64,000 nucleotides of DNA, taken from Daldinia sp. FL1419 (lineage: Eukaryota > Ascomycota > Sordariomycetes > Xylariales > Hypoxylaceae). Both the position numbers and the translations under genes were made by a program. A model generated the notes under the pieces. The model was given only the letters and a program-made list of their open reading frames with translations, had not been told where the DNA came from and ran no database searches. The DNA is taken from positions 115,285-179,284 of the forward strand of contig MU623413.1 of the NCBI GenBank assembly GCA_025201765.1. Reading direction: 5' to 3'. This document shows, piece after piece, positions 34,646 to 46,871 of the stretch. How positions within the stretch are numbered: the first letter of the stretch is position 1; each line of letters starts with the position of its first letter.

Positions 34646-36719
34646 TCACGCAATCCTATCGAATACAATAATACCTTCGTACCCGTCCTCCGAAACCTCC
34701 ATCTTCAACTTATCCACTATCCCCTTAACACCAACCTCAAACTCAGCCTTAGCTCGCTGACTGTTGAGCATATTGGGCGTATTTAGGAAATCAATGATTA
34801 CCGCCCAGTACTCGCCTGAGACGTGGTGGAAATCGAACGTCATCTGCCACTCCATATTATCCCTTACGGCAAGAAGTTCACCCTTCTCTTTTCCTGAGTC
34901 CTCAGGAGTTAGTTGTAGCGTGACGTTTTGATATGCTGGATGGGAGTAAACTCCAACGTATTTCTCGAGTGGCAGAGCTCGAGGTAGCGGTGGATCTGCG
35001 CGCTCTGGGTATAAGTCTTCAACGGCAGTCTCAGCTTGCTTGAGCTGAGTCTCCAGTGCCTTCTTGCCCCTATTACGCATGTTAACTCTTAAACCCTCCA
35101 TCGGCTCTTTCGAAAAAGAAAAGAAATATAAAAACTTACCGGCTAACCCAGTTGTACCGCTCCTCCTCCGGGACTCCCAACTTATCATCGATCAGCTTCC
35201 ACACAATCTCGATGCCCACGTAATTACTCGTCAGCGCCGTATTCCCTAGCGTAACCACACCGAACTCTAGATCTGGCAGGAAGTATACCTCGGCGCCATA
35301 TGCTTCCATCCCTCCGCTATGCGTAAATATACGCCAGCCCTTATACGTGCTGAGTTCCCAGCCGAGCGCATACCCCAGTGGGGCGTCGAAGCTATACTGT
35401 TGCTCAGGCGGTATTGCGATGCGTGCTAGTTTCAGCTCGCGGTGTGCCTCTGGGGGCAAAACCGGGCACCCTTTTTCATTGTCATTGCTGCTATCTCCGC
35501 GGATTAGACATCGTATCCATTTCGCGTAGTCCAACACGTTACTCGCGATTCCACCGGCACCACTCGCGAGATCCAAGCTGTTGTACGGAACCGGGGTGAA
35601 GCCCTTTCCCTGCGCATTCTCGTTCTCACCCTCATCTCCATCCTCCCTGACCTTCTTTTCTCCCTGATAATCCCAATAATACCCCCGTGCAACGTCCTCG
35701 CCTGCCTCCAACGCCTCCTCGACGCTAAGATATGTACTATTCATACCAAGCGGCTCCCAAATCTTCTCCTTCATCACACTCCCCAGCCACTCCCCCGTCA
35801 GGGTCTGTATCACATGCGCAGCAACCATGTACATAAGATTACAATACCTCCACACGACCCGCGGCTCCGAAACCATGGGCAAGTGCCTCAAGCTGCGTAC
35901 GACGTCGCGCACGGTACCCGGATGGAGGTCGTCCCCGTACCGTTTAGCAAGGGCCTTATCGTGTCGCGGGAATCCGGTCCGGTGCGAGAGCGCGTCTTCG
36001 AGTGTTAAGTGCGCTTGCTCCCATTTGTATTCATCGCCGAGGACGAAGTCGTCTCTCAGGAGATGCGAGATGGGCGTCTGCCAACTGAGCGGAGAGGAAA
36101 GCTCGTCGGAAGACGAGAAGTTACCTGATGCGATAAGGAGAGCCAGGACAGCTGCCGTGAAGGCCTTTGTCGTGCTGCCGGTGTAGTATAGCGTTGAGGG
36201 TGTGGCGGGTTTTGAAGGGAAACTGGAGAAGCCGTAGCCCTGCGTATCTCGTCAGCTTTAATTCTACTTTCATATTATGTTGTCGTTTTGGAGTGCAGCT
36301 ATGAGGAAACAGGAAACCCTCAGTTCTCAACGGGCACCATGACCGTATATCCATCTATTGTGACAGAACAACCACCATCAAGAGGGGTATTGCACAACTA
36401 GCCCCCAAGTTCTTTCTTTCCCGTCAGCTTTCTTGCGCAATGTCTCAAAATTCTTTGCAATCCAGTAAAACCAGAACCCAAAGAAATCCATATCACAAAC
36501 CTCAGCCCATGTATCCTCCCCGTCAATGACAGCAACTGAAACTCCCGGTACTTTCCACCGATCAAGCGCCGCCTCCGCGAATGTCTCGAAGTCGGGATTG
36601 AGTGGGCTCTTTCTCGTTTCCTCTTCACCCCCAGACAGAATCTTCTGCTCAGGATGCTCCTGCTCCTCTAGCAGAGCAAACACGGCCGTCGCGGTAGATA
36701 GAATTAGCGCGAATCTCAT
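34646..36719 (-). CDS. Secreted beta-lactamase-like serine hydrolase (class C / PBP-like fold)
   Basis: Three exons on the minus strand, 36719-36501, 36239-35140 and 35069-34646, give 580 residues. MRFALILSTATAVFA looks like a signal peptide. The beta-lactamase fold follows: DTWAEGYGFSSF across splice 1, the nucleophile in YTGSTTKAF (S95-x-x-K98), the YxN motif in WRYCNLMYM (Y205, N207), and a THSGG motif in IFTHSGGMEAYGAE that takes the KTG place. The C-terminal 150 residues (LPLEKYVGVYSHPAYQNV...) are the beta-rich lipocalin-like extension common in fungal homologues. Such proteins hydrolyse or transfer esters or amides; the substrate is unknown and antibiotic resistance should not be assumed. 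Exon 3 could instead start a few codons upstream, after TTTAAG at 35085; I chose AATAG because a GTTAAC branch site precedes it. Confidence 0.82.
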
Positions 36720-37893
36720 ATTAAGTCGAGGTTCCCAGACCGAGGAGTGAATCCGGTATAATGACTACCTAAATTAGTGTGTAAGTTATATGCTAAGTAT
36801 TCACTCGTCGGTGTGTATGGAGGGTGTCTACGAATATATAACTTGATAAATAATCATTTCAGTATCCAACTGTTCCGGAGCCATATGGTACGGGAGAAAA
36901 TAAATATCTGAATCATACAAGTATAAACATGTACGTCTTGTATTTATATGTAGCCGAGACAAAAGCTAAGAAGGACCAGTCAACGACCCCGCATCACGTT
37001 TCGAGGCTTTCTATGCATCCGTACGGCGTTGGAGTGCCTCGCACCTCGTACCTAAGACCCCTTTATAAGAAAGAAACATCAATATTATTTTTTATTTTTT
37101 ATTTTTTATTACGCAACTAATAATCCTCCCTGAATAGTGCCTATCCTAGAGCGTATATTCATAGGACGTATAGGACGTATTGGACAAGAAGCCTGGTATT
37201 GGTGTCTAAAATATGAGATAGTTCATCATAAACTCAGGGCGTCGTCATGACCAAGCTCGGCAGGCCGCATACACATAGCCGCGCGATTTATAGATCAACC
37301 TCCCCAAAAAAGTTCCATGCAACCTTACAGTTGTTCTCTGAACTCTTTTTTGTTCGGGTATTTTCTCTATAAAACAACTGCACCTAGAAATAGAGCCCCC
37401 ACTACCGTCACATGCCATCCCCTTCCGTCTTGTCATAATCATCGCACGTCAAACGCGGCCGTTATACGCGTAGCCAACGAACCCGACCTCGCTATGTCCA
37501 AATAAAACCCCTTCTGTTGAGAGGGTTTTGCCATATGCAACCGGAATCCCCTCGCCCTTTATACACCGGCAGAATGTCTAGATGACTGGCTTCTGGACGT
37601 ATGATAGCTGGCCACTCCTTAACACGACGATAGTATCGACGTATCCATAGAATAAAGACCCCCTTTACACAAGTCGCTGCCATCTGCGTTTCATCCATCC
37701 TTACTCGCTGTAATCATCCCATACTCCCGGTCGTTTGGTGGAGTGAAAATTACTTTACTGAGAGCTCTCGTTACTCGAATTGTCTCGGTTCTGTTAAATA
37801 TTTATAGTAGCAGAGCTAACTGGGCTTGTGGCTGGTGAGATTTCAGCGGTACCTCAAAGCCGTCACTAGGCAGTCCTAAGATTTCTGCCTCCT
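36720..37893. other. Intergenic region
   Basis: About 1.2 kb with a TTTTTATTTTTT tract near 37088-37110. No gene supported; the few short open frames lack features. Confidence 0.45.
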
Positions 37894-39748
37894 CTAAAGC
37901 TCTTCGTCTTCGTTAAAATTGACGTCAACTTTAATTTGACCTTCACTCGTCCTCTTCTCCTGATCTGCTGTAGCCCTACCTAGCACATCACCTAAAGCCG
38001 AGGGGAAATTGACAGAACGATCCGGAGCCTCATCATCCGCGCGTTGCTTCTTTAGGGGACTCCCTATGGTGGCATCGCCATTGAAAGCATTCGCAAGAAG
38101 ATTAGCGACAGAATTAGGCATGGGCTGATTGCTTGATGTAGAATCTGTGGGTGTCGATTCTCCGTTAGTAGGGCCTGCACTAGGTGATTTTTGGGAACCT
38201 GATGCACCTGCAGCATCCGGTTCTGTCGAGTGTTGTCGCTTAAGCTATAGCATATTCATTAATAACGTTGTATACTTCATAACTAGAAAGGGATCACCTA
38301 CGCGAATGCGGTCAATGCCGGCTTGTAACTCCCCAGTAACCCTGGCGTCCTCCGGAGCTAAGTGAGTCTTGACGTCCTTATCGTCGGAATCTGTCATCTT
38401 AGCTAGAGGATCGTCGCCGTCATCGTCATCGTCATCGCTATCTTCGTCCATGAGGTTACCATTGGCACCGTTGCTCTTTCTGCGGGACTTTCTCCTCTTT
38501 GCGGCCTCAGCTTGCTGATCCCTAAAGGCTGAAAATCCTACGGTACCAGTAGGTTTGAGAGGACCAAGCCCCGAAAAGTCAAGTTGGGTTGACCGTCGCT
38601 TTGTGCCTGGTGTCTTCTGGTCTCCTTTCGACCCGGGGACTAATCCCATTTTGGCAAGTTGACCTGACAGTGTTAGTGCTACTTGAACGTTAAGCTTAAA
38701 TAAAGAGTTGCTTACGTTGGCCGCGATAGAAGAATGTAAATACAGCATAAGGCTTATCCGGTCCGTCTATACCAGTCACGGTCTGGGTGCTAATTGTTTT
38801 GGGATCGAGCGTCTTGGGCTTAGCAAAACTGGTTGTATGCTCAACATTGGCGTCGATCGCTCCGTTATTACCTCCTTTAGTCCCACTATCGCTCTCGTCG
38901 TCGTCATCGTGGGCGTCAAATTGCGGCGAATACTCTCCCTTCTTGATTTCGCCAGAGGCAATTACACGGAACATAGCCACTTTGATCTGCCCGGTAGCCT
39001 CGGGAGGCTCGTCGTCGTCGGACATAGACGAGTCGTCCGAGTCATCGGGGGATCCTAGTGGTGACTGGTCCTCCCCTCCGTAAGCCAAGGTATCGCGGGG
39101 GCGGGGAGTTTTCTCCGCGTCGCCGTGGGGAGTGGACCTATGACGGCGACGACGCCTCTCAAACTTCTGTCTTCGTTTCTCAACTTTCTCTGCGGCATCG
39201 TGACCCTTTAAATCTAGCCCGTTTAGCCACCGTTCTAAGCCGACCTCCCGGAACAAAAATTCACGTTCGGCAAGACCACCTCCTTCGCTTTCGGGTACTT
39301 GGACCCAACGACTATTCACCCAAGTTTCCTCTCCCGGTCGCAAAAGTGTGGCGACCTCCTCCTTAGTTCGCCCGTCGAAGTAAATGTATGCGGCAATTGT
39401 CTCGTTTTCCGAATTTGTCATGGGAATATAGGGCGTAACAGTGTTGGCATGCTTGGAGGAATCAGAGCTCGTGGACAGCAGAGGTCCAGCATAGAGAGGC
39501 TTCGGGTAGGGATTGGCCGCAGTCGGTTTCGGAGCCGTATAGGGGATGGGATGGCCGGGTGATAAGAGCGTTATCGAAATGGCGAATTTGGCTGCCTCAT
39601 GTTTGGAAGTATCTGGATTTAACTGAGGTTGAGGAACGGGTATGTATGTGCTGATGCGAGAAAGACGAGACTGCTTCTGCATGCCATATTCTGGAAGCGG
39701 GGCAGAATTTGCATGAATGCTCACGGCGATGCCCTTAAAGCAGGGCAT
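37894..39748 (-). CDS. DUF7918-like fungal protein
   Basis: Three exons on the minus strand, 39748-38716, 38663-38302 and 38244-37894, give 581 residues. The N-terminus MPCFKGIAVSIHANSAPLPEY matches the opening of fungal DUF7918 proteins, a beta-rich domain of unknown function. It continues with AAYIYFDGR, EFLFREVGLERWL and, near the end of exon 1, YAVFTFFYRGQRQLAKMGLVP, which runs over the first splice. A basic block (KRRQKFERRRRRHR) and acidic patches (DDSDDSSMSDDDE; DEDSDDDDDDGDD) suggest a nuclear protein. The C-terminal exon is low complexity with SPLKKQR. Splices GTAAGC...CAG and GTAGGT...TAG restore the frame. Function unknown; the family link is by eye only. Confidence 0.62.
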
Positions 39749-40103
39749 CGTTACAGAATATTAACCGTAGTATTGGTCCAGGTAACAGAGGGGCTTGAGA
39801 AGAGACGCGAGGGTTATCGCTGTCGTGTCCGAAGGGAGGGTAATCGAGGGGTGGGTGGTGGGTGGTAAGTGGTAGGTGTGGGATACAGAGACTTGGTCGA
39901 AAAAAAAAAAAAGTTCTGCGAATTGTTTGTAGAGAAAGACTCGGTAAGATGCTGTATGCGATCTTAGAAATCGTTGGATCTCCAGTTTGTAACTTGTCGG
40001 TCTAGATTTGGTAGATAACTGTAGTGGTAGGAGAGAGAAAAAAGAGTAACGGTAATGGTAAGGGTAAGGGTAAGAGAAAATGGAGGCTAAGGAAGTAAAA
40101 AGA

Positions 40104-40147
40104 GGTGCTTGTAAGGTGCTTGTAAGGTGCTTGTGAGGTGCTTGGCT
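40104..40147 (+). repeat. 11-bp tandem repeat (GGTGCTTGTAA)
   Basis: Three and a half units of GGTGCTTGTAA or GGTGCTTGTGA follow each other. They lie about 360-400 bp upstream of the DUF7918-like start codon. Confidence 0.85.
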
Positions 40148-40978
40148 TGCTTGGGTAGGAAGAGAGAGGGACAGGAACAATTTGCAGGTCGTCCGGCGGT
40201 GTGCAAGGTTCAAGTTGCAAGCTGCTCTTCTTTCCTTCTCTCAGTTGGTCTCAAAAATTGGCTCTCAAGTTGCTTTAACGAATATTATAAGTTGCAACGT
40301 TAAAAAAAAAAAAGTATTTAAAAACTTTTTGCCAACTGCAAACCGCAATCCAAATATTTCTTACGAATAAGTTGACTTTTTTTTTTTTTTACCCCTTTCT
40401 GCTCCCTTGATAATAAAAGGTATGGAAATGTTCCGTATTTCCGATTTGACGTTTCTATCGAACCCGGTTTCAGATTATTTGGTTTTAATAGTCAACGAGG
40501 TCGAGAAAGTGAACCAGAAATTGAAGGTCACTGTGCAAACCGAAGGTCCGACGACTATTTAATTTTGTACAATACAGTACCGAGTTTTTGAGTCAGAGAT
40601 CCTTGGGAGTGAGATAGAATGATGGGTAAAAGATTGTTGTGTATGTCTTGCGACTTTCAAAGCAGCATGTATTTTTATACGTAGAAACCGTAGGAAATGT
40701 AGAAATAACCCGTTGAGAGCTTGGCTTTTTCCGTGGGCCAAAAAAAAAGAAGGGTAGGGTAAGTTCTTTTTTTTTTTTTTGTCCTTTCTGGATCAAGTCA
40801 AAAATCAAATGACCTAGGCCTCAATTTGGTCCGCCCTATTGCCCTGTTACTATTGCATTTGGTGGCAGTAGTAGAAGATTATCTGGGCAGTGGCAGAGAA
40901 AGAAAATAGGCAAAGATTTGTTGCAGTAAAGAAAGATTCAAAAGTCGAGTCCTGGTTCGGTTGTTGACTTATGGTCTG

Positions 40979-41008
40979 CAACTTGGTTTACTTGGTTTAC
41001 TTGGTTCA
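40979..41008 (+). repeat. 9-bp tandem repeat (ACTTGGTTT)
   Basis: ACTTGGTTT occurs twice, followed by the variants ACTTGGTTC and ATTTGGTCC. Confidence 0.7.
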
Positions 41009-41953
41009 TTTGGTCCATGGTGGCCCATGGCGGGGGAGATGAGGAATTCCATGATTGGTCGACCGTGGATTTGGGACCACCCTCGTCACCTGAACACGTC
41101 AAAGTTGCTACGCAGCTACGCTACGCTGTCTTAAGCTGACCTACATGCTACTAACTTACATCCATGGATGTCATGTATCGGTCCGCTGTAAACCTTAGGT
41201 ACTACCTTGAACTATTTAGGTAGGGAAGTACCTACCATAACTAGCATCTCTAGCCTAATTTGATGTACCTAGCTCCGCGTCAGGTACAAAGGCAAGTATC
41301 TATTGTGCTACTGCCCACCTACATAGTGCTTGCCTCGATGTAAGATATGTACCTAAAGGTTAGGTACAGGAAATAGGTAGTCATGTCCCTATGAACTACA
41401 TATGTATATATACCCAACTGTACCCGTTTCAAATTACATCTTCGAGGCATATTCACTTGCGTATGTATATCCAGCCACTGCCGTGTTTAATATGTAGTAA
41501 GTTTCTTTTCACTCGCATCATTGAATCGTTGAAGCCGATTACAGAGATATGGGTAGTAGGTAGTAGTACCTGTACGGGTACGATTAAGATTAAGGTAAGG
41601 TACCTACCTACCGAATCTAGGTACCTAGTTTTGGAGAATGTGGAGAAGTAGGAACAACTACCTAAAAATTAAATACTGGAATGTACTAGGTAGGAACACA
41701 CAGTACCTACAATCAGTACAAATACATGGATCGTTATCATTCAAAAGATGCCCAAATTCGACCATCGTGCATCGTGTGGCACCTAGACTAGTGAAAGCGA
41801 GCGCTTTGGCTCTTTTTATTATTATTAGTTATATAATTTAAAACTGGATAACTCATCATGATACGTGGCGAACATGTCTGTATTTAGCAGGCTCGTGGAG
41901 GCTCCATCTCGGAAACTTATTATTAGTCTAAACTAATAAATTCTGTTCTCTCA

Positions 41954-43192
41954 TCAAGATCTGCCTCCTCGTGATGATCGTCTACGTATACTACCCCCTT
42001 TCTCATAATTCGATCCGGTCCCAGCACCCTTCTCTCTCCAAACATCCTCCCCATCTTCCTCATCATCCGCTGGTTGCTCTGCTAGTCTTTCTCGTTCCGG
42101 GGTCTCCTCCTTGATATTCATATCGTCATCGTCATCATCCTCTTCTTTTTTAACTGCATCTTCTTCCTCGCTATGGGAATCTCCCGCGCCGTCGTGAAAC
42201 AATCCCATAGTAACGGGAGGCGGGCCCATCCAAGTATCTCCTCCAGGGCCGGCGTTTAGCTTATCTCTTGGGGTTTTAGGCTTCTGGCTGGATATGAAGG
42301 AGCTTAGGATAAGCCACGCTAGTCCCGTCGATAGCATCTCAGCTATCCAGAAAATAGTAGTACAAACCACAAACGAGATGATGCGGTGATTGTACATAGC
42401 CCAGCGAATGCCTGTTAGACGAGCAACAAGTGTAATAGTAGCCGAGTATACCTGGATTGCCTGGCCGGCTTGTACCTCTACCAGTAAACTCATCGGGAGG
42501 ATATCGTTGAACTCGACAAGCTCGCCCATTGGGATTCTAAGTGTTGTCGTCTCAGATGCGCTGGGATATAAGATATAGTATGGTAAAAATAAGATATGCG
42601 ATGCCGTTTTCACGAGTGGATCTGTGTATGGGATCAGGGCGGGCCGGCGGCTCGTGAAGACTACAGTGTCTTCCTTCACATGCGAAAAGGGGTCCTCCCC
42701 CGAAAAATAATAAGCGAACGCTGGATTGCCTGGTTGAGTTTTCATTCCGAATAGAGTGACCATGAAGTTGCCTCTCTCAAGATTTACGGGCGACCGTGGC
42801 AGCGTTAATTCTACTGATATATCATAGGCTTGTTCGAGCATGAGCTTTGAGTTGACCGAGGTGATGCCATAAGGGTTCAGACCGGTACTATCGCAATAAT
42901 ACTGCGCATTAATTTTCTATAGCTATAGTGTAGAGTGAAGGCCCTTACTCATATTGTAGGTGTATCGGCAGGGATATAACCTTCTTAGGCACGTAGTTAT
43001 AGTAGAAGACGGGATAGGCGAGAGCAGCAATAGATAAAAGAGCCAACGACGCGGAGAAGAATAGTACAGCGCCGAGATATGTCCTCTTGGCAACTGGGGA
43101 TGTTGCAGCTTTATACGAGCCCTTCACATATTCCTACATCGCATCGTTAGCTATGTGTTAGATACGAAGACCTAAAGCATGTGACTGACCAT
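41954..43192 (-). CDS. SEI1: Seipin (lipid-droplet biogenesis protein)
   Basis: Three coding exons on the minus strand, 43192-43190, 43133-42949 and 42887-41954, give 373 residues. Seipin sits in the ER membrane at contact sites with lipid droplets. Helix 1 is at residues about 18-45 (YLGAVLFFSASLALLSIAAL), then LPIHLQYDTGLNPYGI over the second splice, and the lumenal beta-sandwich with YDISVELTLPRSPVN and GNFMVTLFG. Helix 2 (ISFVVCTTIFWIAEML, then LAWLILSSF) follows. The C-terminal tail is acidic and Ser/Glu-rich. Odd point: the first coding exon is only the ATG, followed by GTCAGT...GCTAAC...TAG. I could not find a better start, as the next in-frame codons up to helix 1 hold no ATG. Acceptor GCGATAG at 42888 was chosen because GCGCAG breaks the frame. 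Confidence 0.85.
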
Positions 43193-44032
43193 TTTTTAAG
43201 TGAGGTGTGAAGCGCCGTGCGGCGCCGAACCTCGCGGTACTACTAAATTCGTGTTGTTGAGATAAGCGGTACGAGCAATTAATAGTAATTACTTGGGAGA
43301 AAAGCTATACGTTGGGCTCAAGATGGACCTCCCAAGACTATAAGAAGTTGTTAAGGTTGAGGCATGTGATGTTTTGGTTATGTACCCGGTAGGATATTAC
43401 CTAGCGGCTCGTGGCACTTAGAACTTGACGGAACTCTTGGCAGCCGAAATGCTATCTACCTCGAGTTCTAGCTACCCCTCTGTGACGGCTAGCGACGTCA
43501 TGCTGATGACTAATCTTATCATAGAGCAACTGAAGTTTCAATCGTTGGAAACTTGAAACTACATAGGTACCTACCCAAGGTTAGGTTAATAGGTACCTGC
43601 CCGGTAGGTAACTTCATTCGTGCATTTAACTATTTGCACGATTCTGCAGAGGCGAACTTGGAACCATACTTGAATTTTTTTCTTTTTTCTTTTTTTATTA
43701 TAAAAAAAGGGTCAAAATGCAATCTCATATTAACTCCCCGTTAAATGACCCTAAACAGCCCGACTGGCAAATGAAGCGGCAAAGGAATAAGAAGTTACAT
43801 CGAACGTTCCCCTGAACGTACGAAAGTCTACTCTCCCAAGAACGGAAGACCAATACATTCAACCCATCCAAGTAGTCGCCTGTCTGCTTGTTGATTCATA
43901 TACGCTCATCACACCCCTTAAACACACGTCCGTATTCACATCAAACAATGGGTAAATATCAACCTTCATGAGCGTCGTCAATCCTTATCTCATCATCCAA
44001 GAGCAAAAACAAGGGTTCCTTAAATGCTGGCC
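43193..44032. other. Intergenic region
   Basis: About 840 bp with ACCTACC/TAGGTACC motifs near 43563-43610 and a T/A-rich tract at 43675-43707. No gene seen. Confidence 0.45.
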
Positions 44033-46836
44033 TTAACACGGCTGCAGATAATTACTAGGTACCAGTCCGCCTCTACCAACACCTTGTCCAGAATGAATTT
44101 CAGCTTCCCACCACCCGTCGTCCTGGTGTCGGAGAATGGCTAGGATATCTCCCTTGGCAAATCCAAGTTCCTCGGGAATTGCTGCTTGGTACATATACAA
44201 CGCTCGAGCTATATAACTGTTAGTACATATATCGTGACGATTGCCGACGAAGGAGAAAATGAATAACATACCGTAATGTAAAATAGCGCGGCCTTCTGGC
44301 GTGTACTGTCGGCTCGGATCTGCTACACTCTGGCTCCGCTGTCTTGAGCTGTCCGCCACGGGATCTCGTCCATCGTAGAAAGTCATAGCTCGTGAGCTGG
44401 AACTTGTACCCGGTCTACCATTTCCCCTTCCACGCGTCGATCCGTACACGGACCCATCTCCAACTGGAGCAAGTTGCATAGCCATCTCATCTGCCCTGCT
44501 AGTTGGCCGGTTGTAATCGCTATTATAGATGGATGGAGACCTAGCCCTCATGGAATTACTTGGCGACTGATGGCCGGAATAGTATCCTTGTTCCGAGCCG
44601 CGCTTTATTGACATGCTAGGCTGTGGTGAATTCCGTTGCTGAGAACCACCAAACGAAATCGGAGATGCTGGTTGGGGCGAATTCCCCCGTCGCTGGGTCG
44701 CGCTATACGACATTGGCGACGCTGGCTGTGGTGAATTTCCTCGCCGTTGAGTTGCGCTATAGGTAATAGGTGATGCCGGTTGTGGAGAGTTGCCTCGTCT
44801 TTGGGTTGCGCTATAAGAAACTGAAGGTGCGGGCTGTGGTGAATTCCCTCGTCGCTGAGTTGCGCTATATGTAATGGGGGATGCTGCAGGCGAATTTCGC
44901 TGCTGGGTACCACCATACGTACTAGACGAAGCTGCTTGTGGTGAGTTGCGGTGCTGACTACTGCTAAACGGAGCCGGCGATGTTGATCGTTGACTTTGGC
45001 GTGTTTCTGACCGACGCGTCTCGGGGTGCATCCCGGGTCGAGGAGAAGTACTTCGGGTAGGCGCTGGTGATGATGCACGGGGTATTTCGCTGCCTCTTGT
45101 CGCAGGCCGAGAAGGGGTACTACTAAAAGACTGCGTCCCGCCGTACGTTCCAGATCCGGGACGTTTCGCATTGAACATATCCCTGGTCTGCTCTACATAT
45201 TTTCGTGATGCTTCTTGCATCGCTTTAGAAGTAACAGCCGGCGGCGGAACTCCAAGCCTTTGTATCTGCATATCGTATGATGGTGGCGGGGTTCCTCTTA
45301 TACCGGCAGCAACATCGCTACTTTCTCTGGATACAGGTACGGAACGGGACGGTGCTTGGGACCTGTCGGGTACAGGTGTAGCAATACCGTGATAGTGATC
45401 GGCAGAGATTCGCCCAGCAGCTTGCTTGTTACTAGCAACGCCCTTCAGCTCCGCTAGGGCTTGAGCAATTGGGTCTTGCTCTTCTTGTGGAGGTGAATTC
45501 TCGTCGTTGGTTTGTTTTCTCTTATCGGTATTCGCGACTGGAAATACGTTCTGCCCAATATTTAGGGCCAGGCTTGCGTTTGCTTCGATTGGTTCCGGGC
45601 TCGTTGTCTTCTCCACCATATCTGCTATAGGACTTTGAGTTACGGGTTTCTGGGGCTCTGGAGGTTTGAAAGCTTGATTACGTCGAGAGCTGACTGTACC
45701 GCGGGAGCTAATCGTGCCCTGAGAAGTCACAGGTCCCCATGTATTTCTGTTAGACGCTTTCACGTCCTTGATGCTCTTTCTGCGGAATGGGCTGTGATTT
45801 TGGAAGAACCCACTCTTCTTCTTTTGCATTTGCTTCTCTGGTTGTGCCACTACCGCGGGCTCCTGCTTCGTTGGTGACACCTTGCCGCTTTGTGGCTCGT
45901 GACTAGAGAAAGACGTTGGATTCGAGTATTCGCTATTATCATCACCGGTTGATGGCCGCGCTGACAAATTTGAGCTTGTAGCCGAATTCATACCGTCCGT
46001 GCGACACAACATTGTCATGCCATCCATGGGATACGGATCATGAGGTACCGCCGCAAATTGGGAAGAATCATATTGCTGCACCCCATTACTCCCTTTTCGA
46101 CGATCTTGTGGAGCCATCACGGCTCCTGATGTGCTCTGTGGTGATATAATTGACTCTCTACTGGAGGGTGGTGGAGGCTCATTTAATGGCGGGTCGCGTG
46201 GAGCAGGGGGTTTAGTGTCATGGCGTTGAAGCTCCCTAGTAAACGAAGGGCTCGGTTCATGGCGTTGTATCTCCCGGCTAAACGAGGGATTAGGGTTGTT
46301 ACGCTGTATATCTTGGATAGCAGATGGATTGGGATCGCGGCGTTGGATCTCTCTTGTAAGAGAAAGATCGGGTTCATGACGTTGTATTTCTCGAGGTGCT
46401 TCTCGGGGCACCTCTTGAGGGATTTCACGGGGTATTTCGCGGGGTATCTCCCGAGGTGTCTCCCGTGGCATCTCCCTAGGGATTTCTCTGGGAATTTCCC
46501 TGGGAATTTCTCGAGAAATAGGAGGGTTGGGATCGCGTCGTTGAATCTCTCTTGTCAAGGACATATCAGGCTCGCGCCGCTGCAATTCCCGAGGATATGA
46601 GGGGGTTGGGTCGTGGCGTTGAACTTCTCTGGTAAGAGATAGGTCGGGCTCACGTCGCTGCGTTTCTCGAGGGAGCGATGGAGGAGGATCATTCCGTTGT
46701 ATTTCCCGCGCAGCAGGAGAGTTAGGATCGCGGCGTTGAAGATCTCGAGCGAGCGCTGAGTTAGGATCATGATGAGATTCGTAGGTAGATGGTTGAGGTG
46801 AGGGAGCCCGGAAACCGGGGTTAATACTCTGAGGAT

Positions 46837-46871
<35 letters not shown>

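Larger units (their letters stand above)
39749..41953. other. Intergenic region with local tandem repeats
   Basis: No gene supported. It holds an A13 run (39900), GGTAAG units (about 40050-40076), an 11-bp tandem repeat (40104-40147), T12-T14 runs near 40377 and 40769, an ACTTGGTTT repeat (40979-41008) and dense TACCTAGGT motifs from 41150 to 41720. Confidence 0.5.

Noticed and set aside
36378..36500. Extension of the beta-lactamase-like first exon to the stop at 36378
   Set aside because: Splicing at GTTTGT 36500 to the CAG before 36239 gives the continuous family sequence DTWAEGYGF; the extension is intron.
40050..40076. GGGTAA units resembling telomere repeats
   Set aside because: The unit is GGTAAG/GGGTAA, not TTAGGG/CCCTAA, and only about three copies occur, so it is not an interstitial telomere.
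44605..45171. A 188-codon minus-strand frame within the F-BAR/SH3 gene
   Set aside because: It overlaps the repeat-rich coding exon in another frame; repeats in the real frame create long open shadows.
46220..46600. A 126-codon plus-strand frame rich in aromatic residues
   Set aside because: Antisense shadow of the REIQRRDP repeat region; periodic composition explains the absence of stops.
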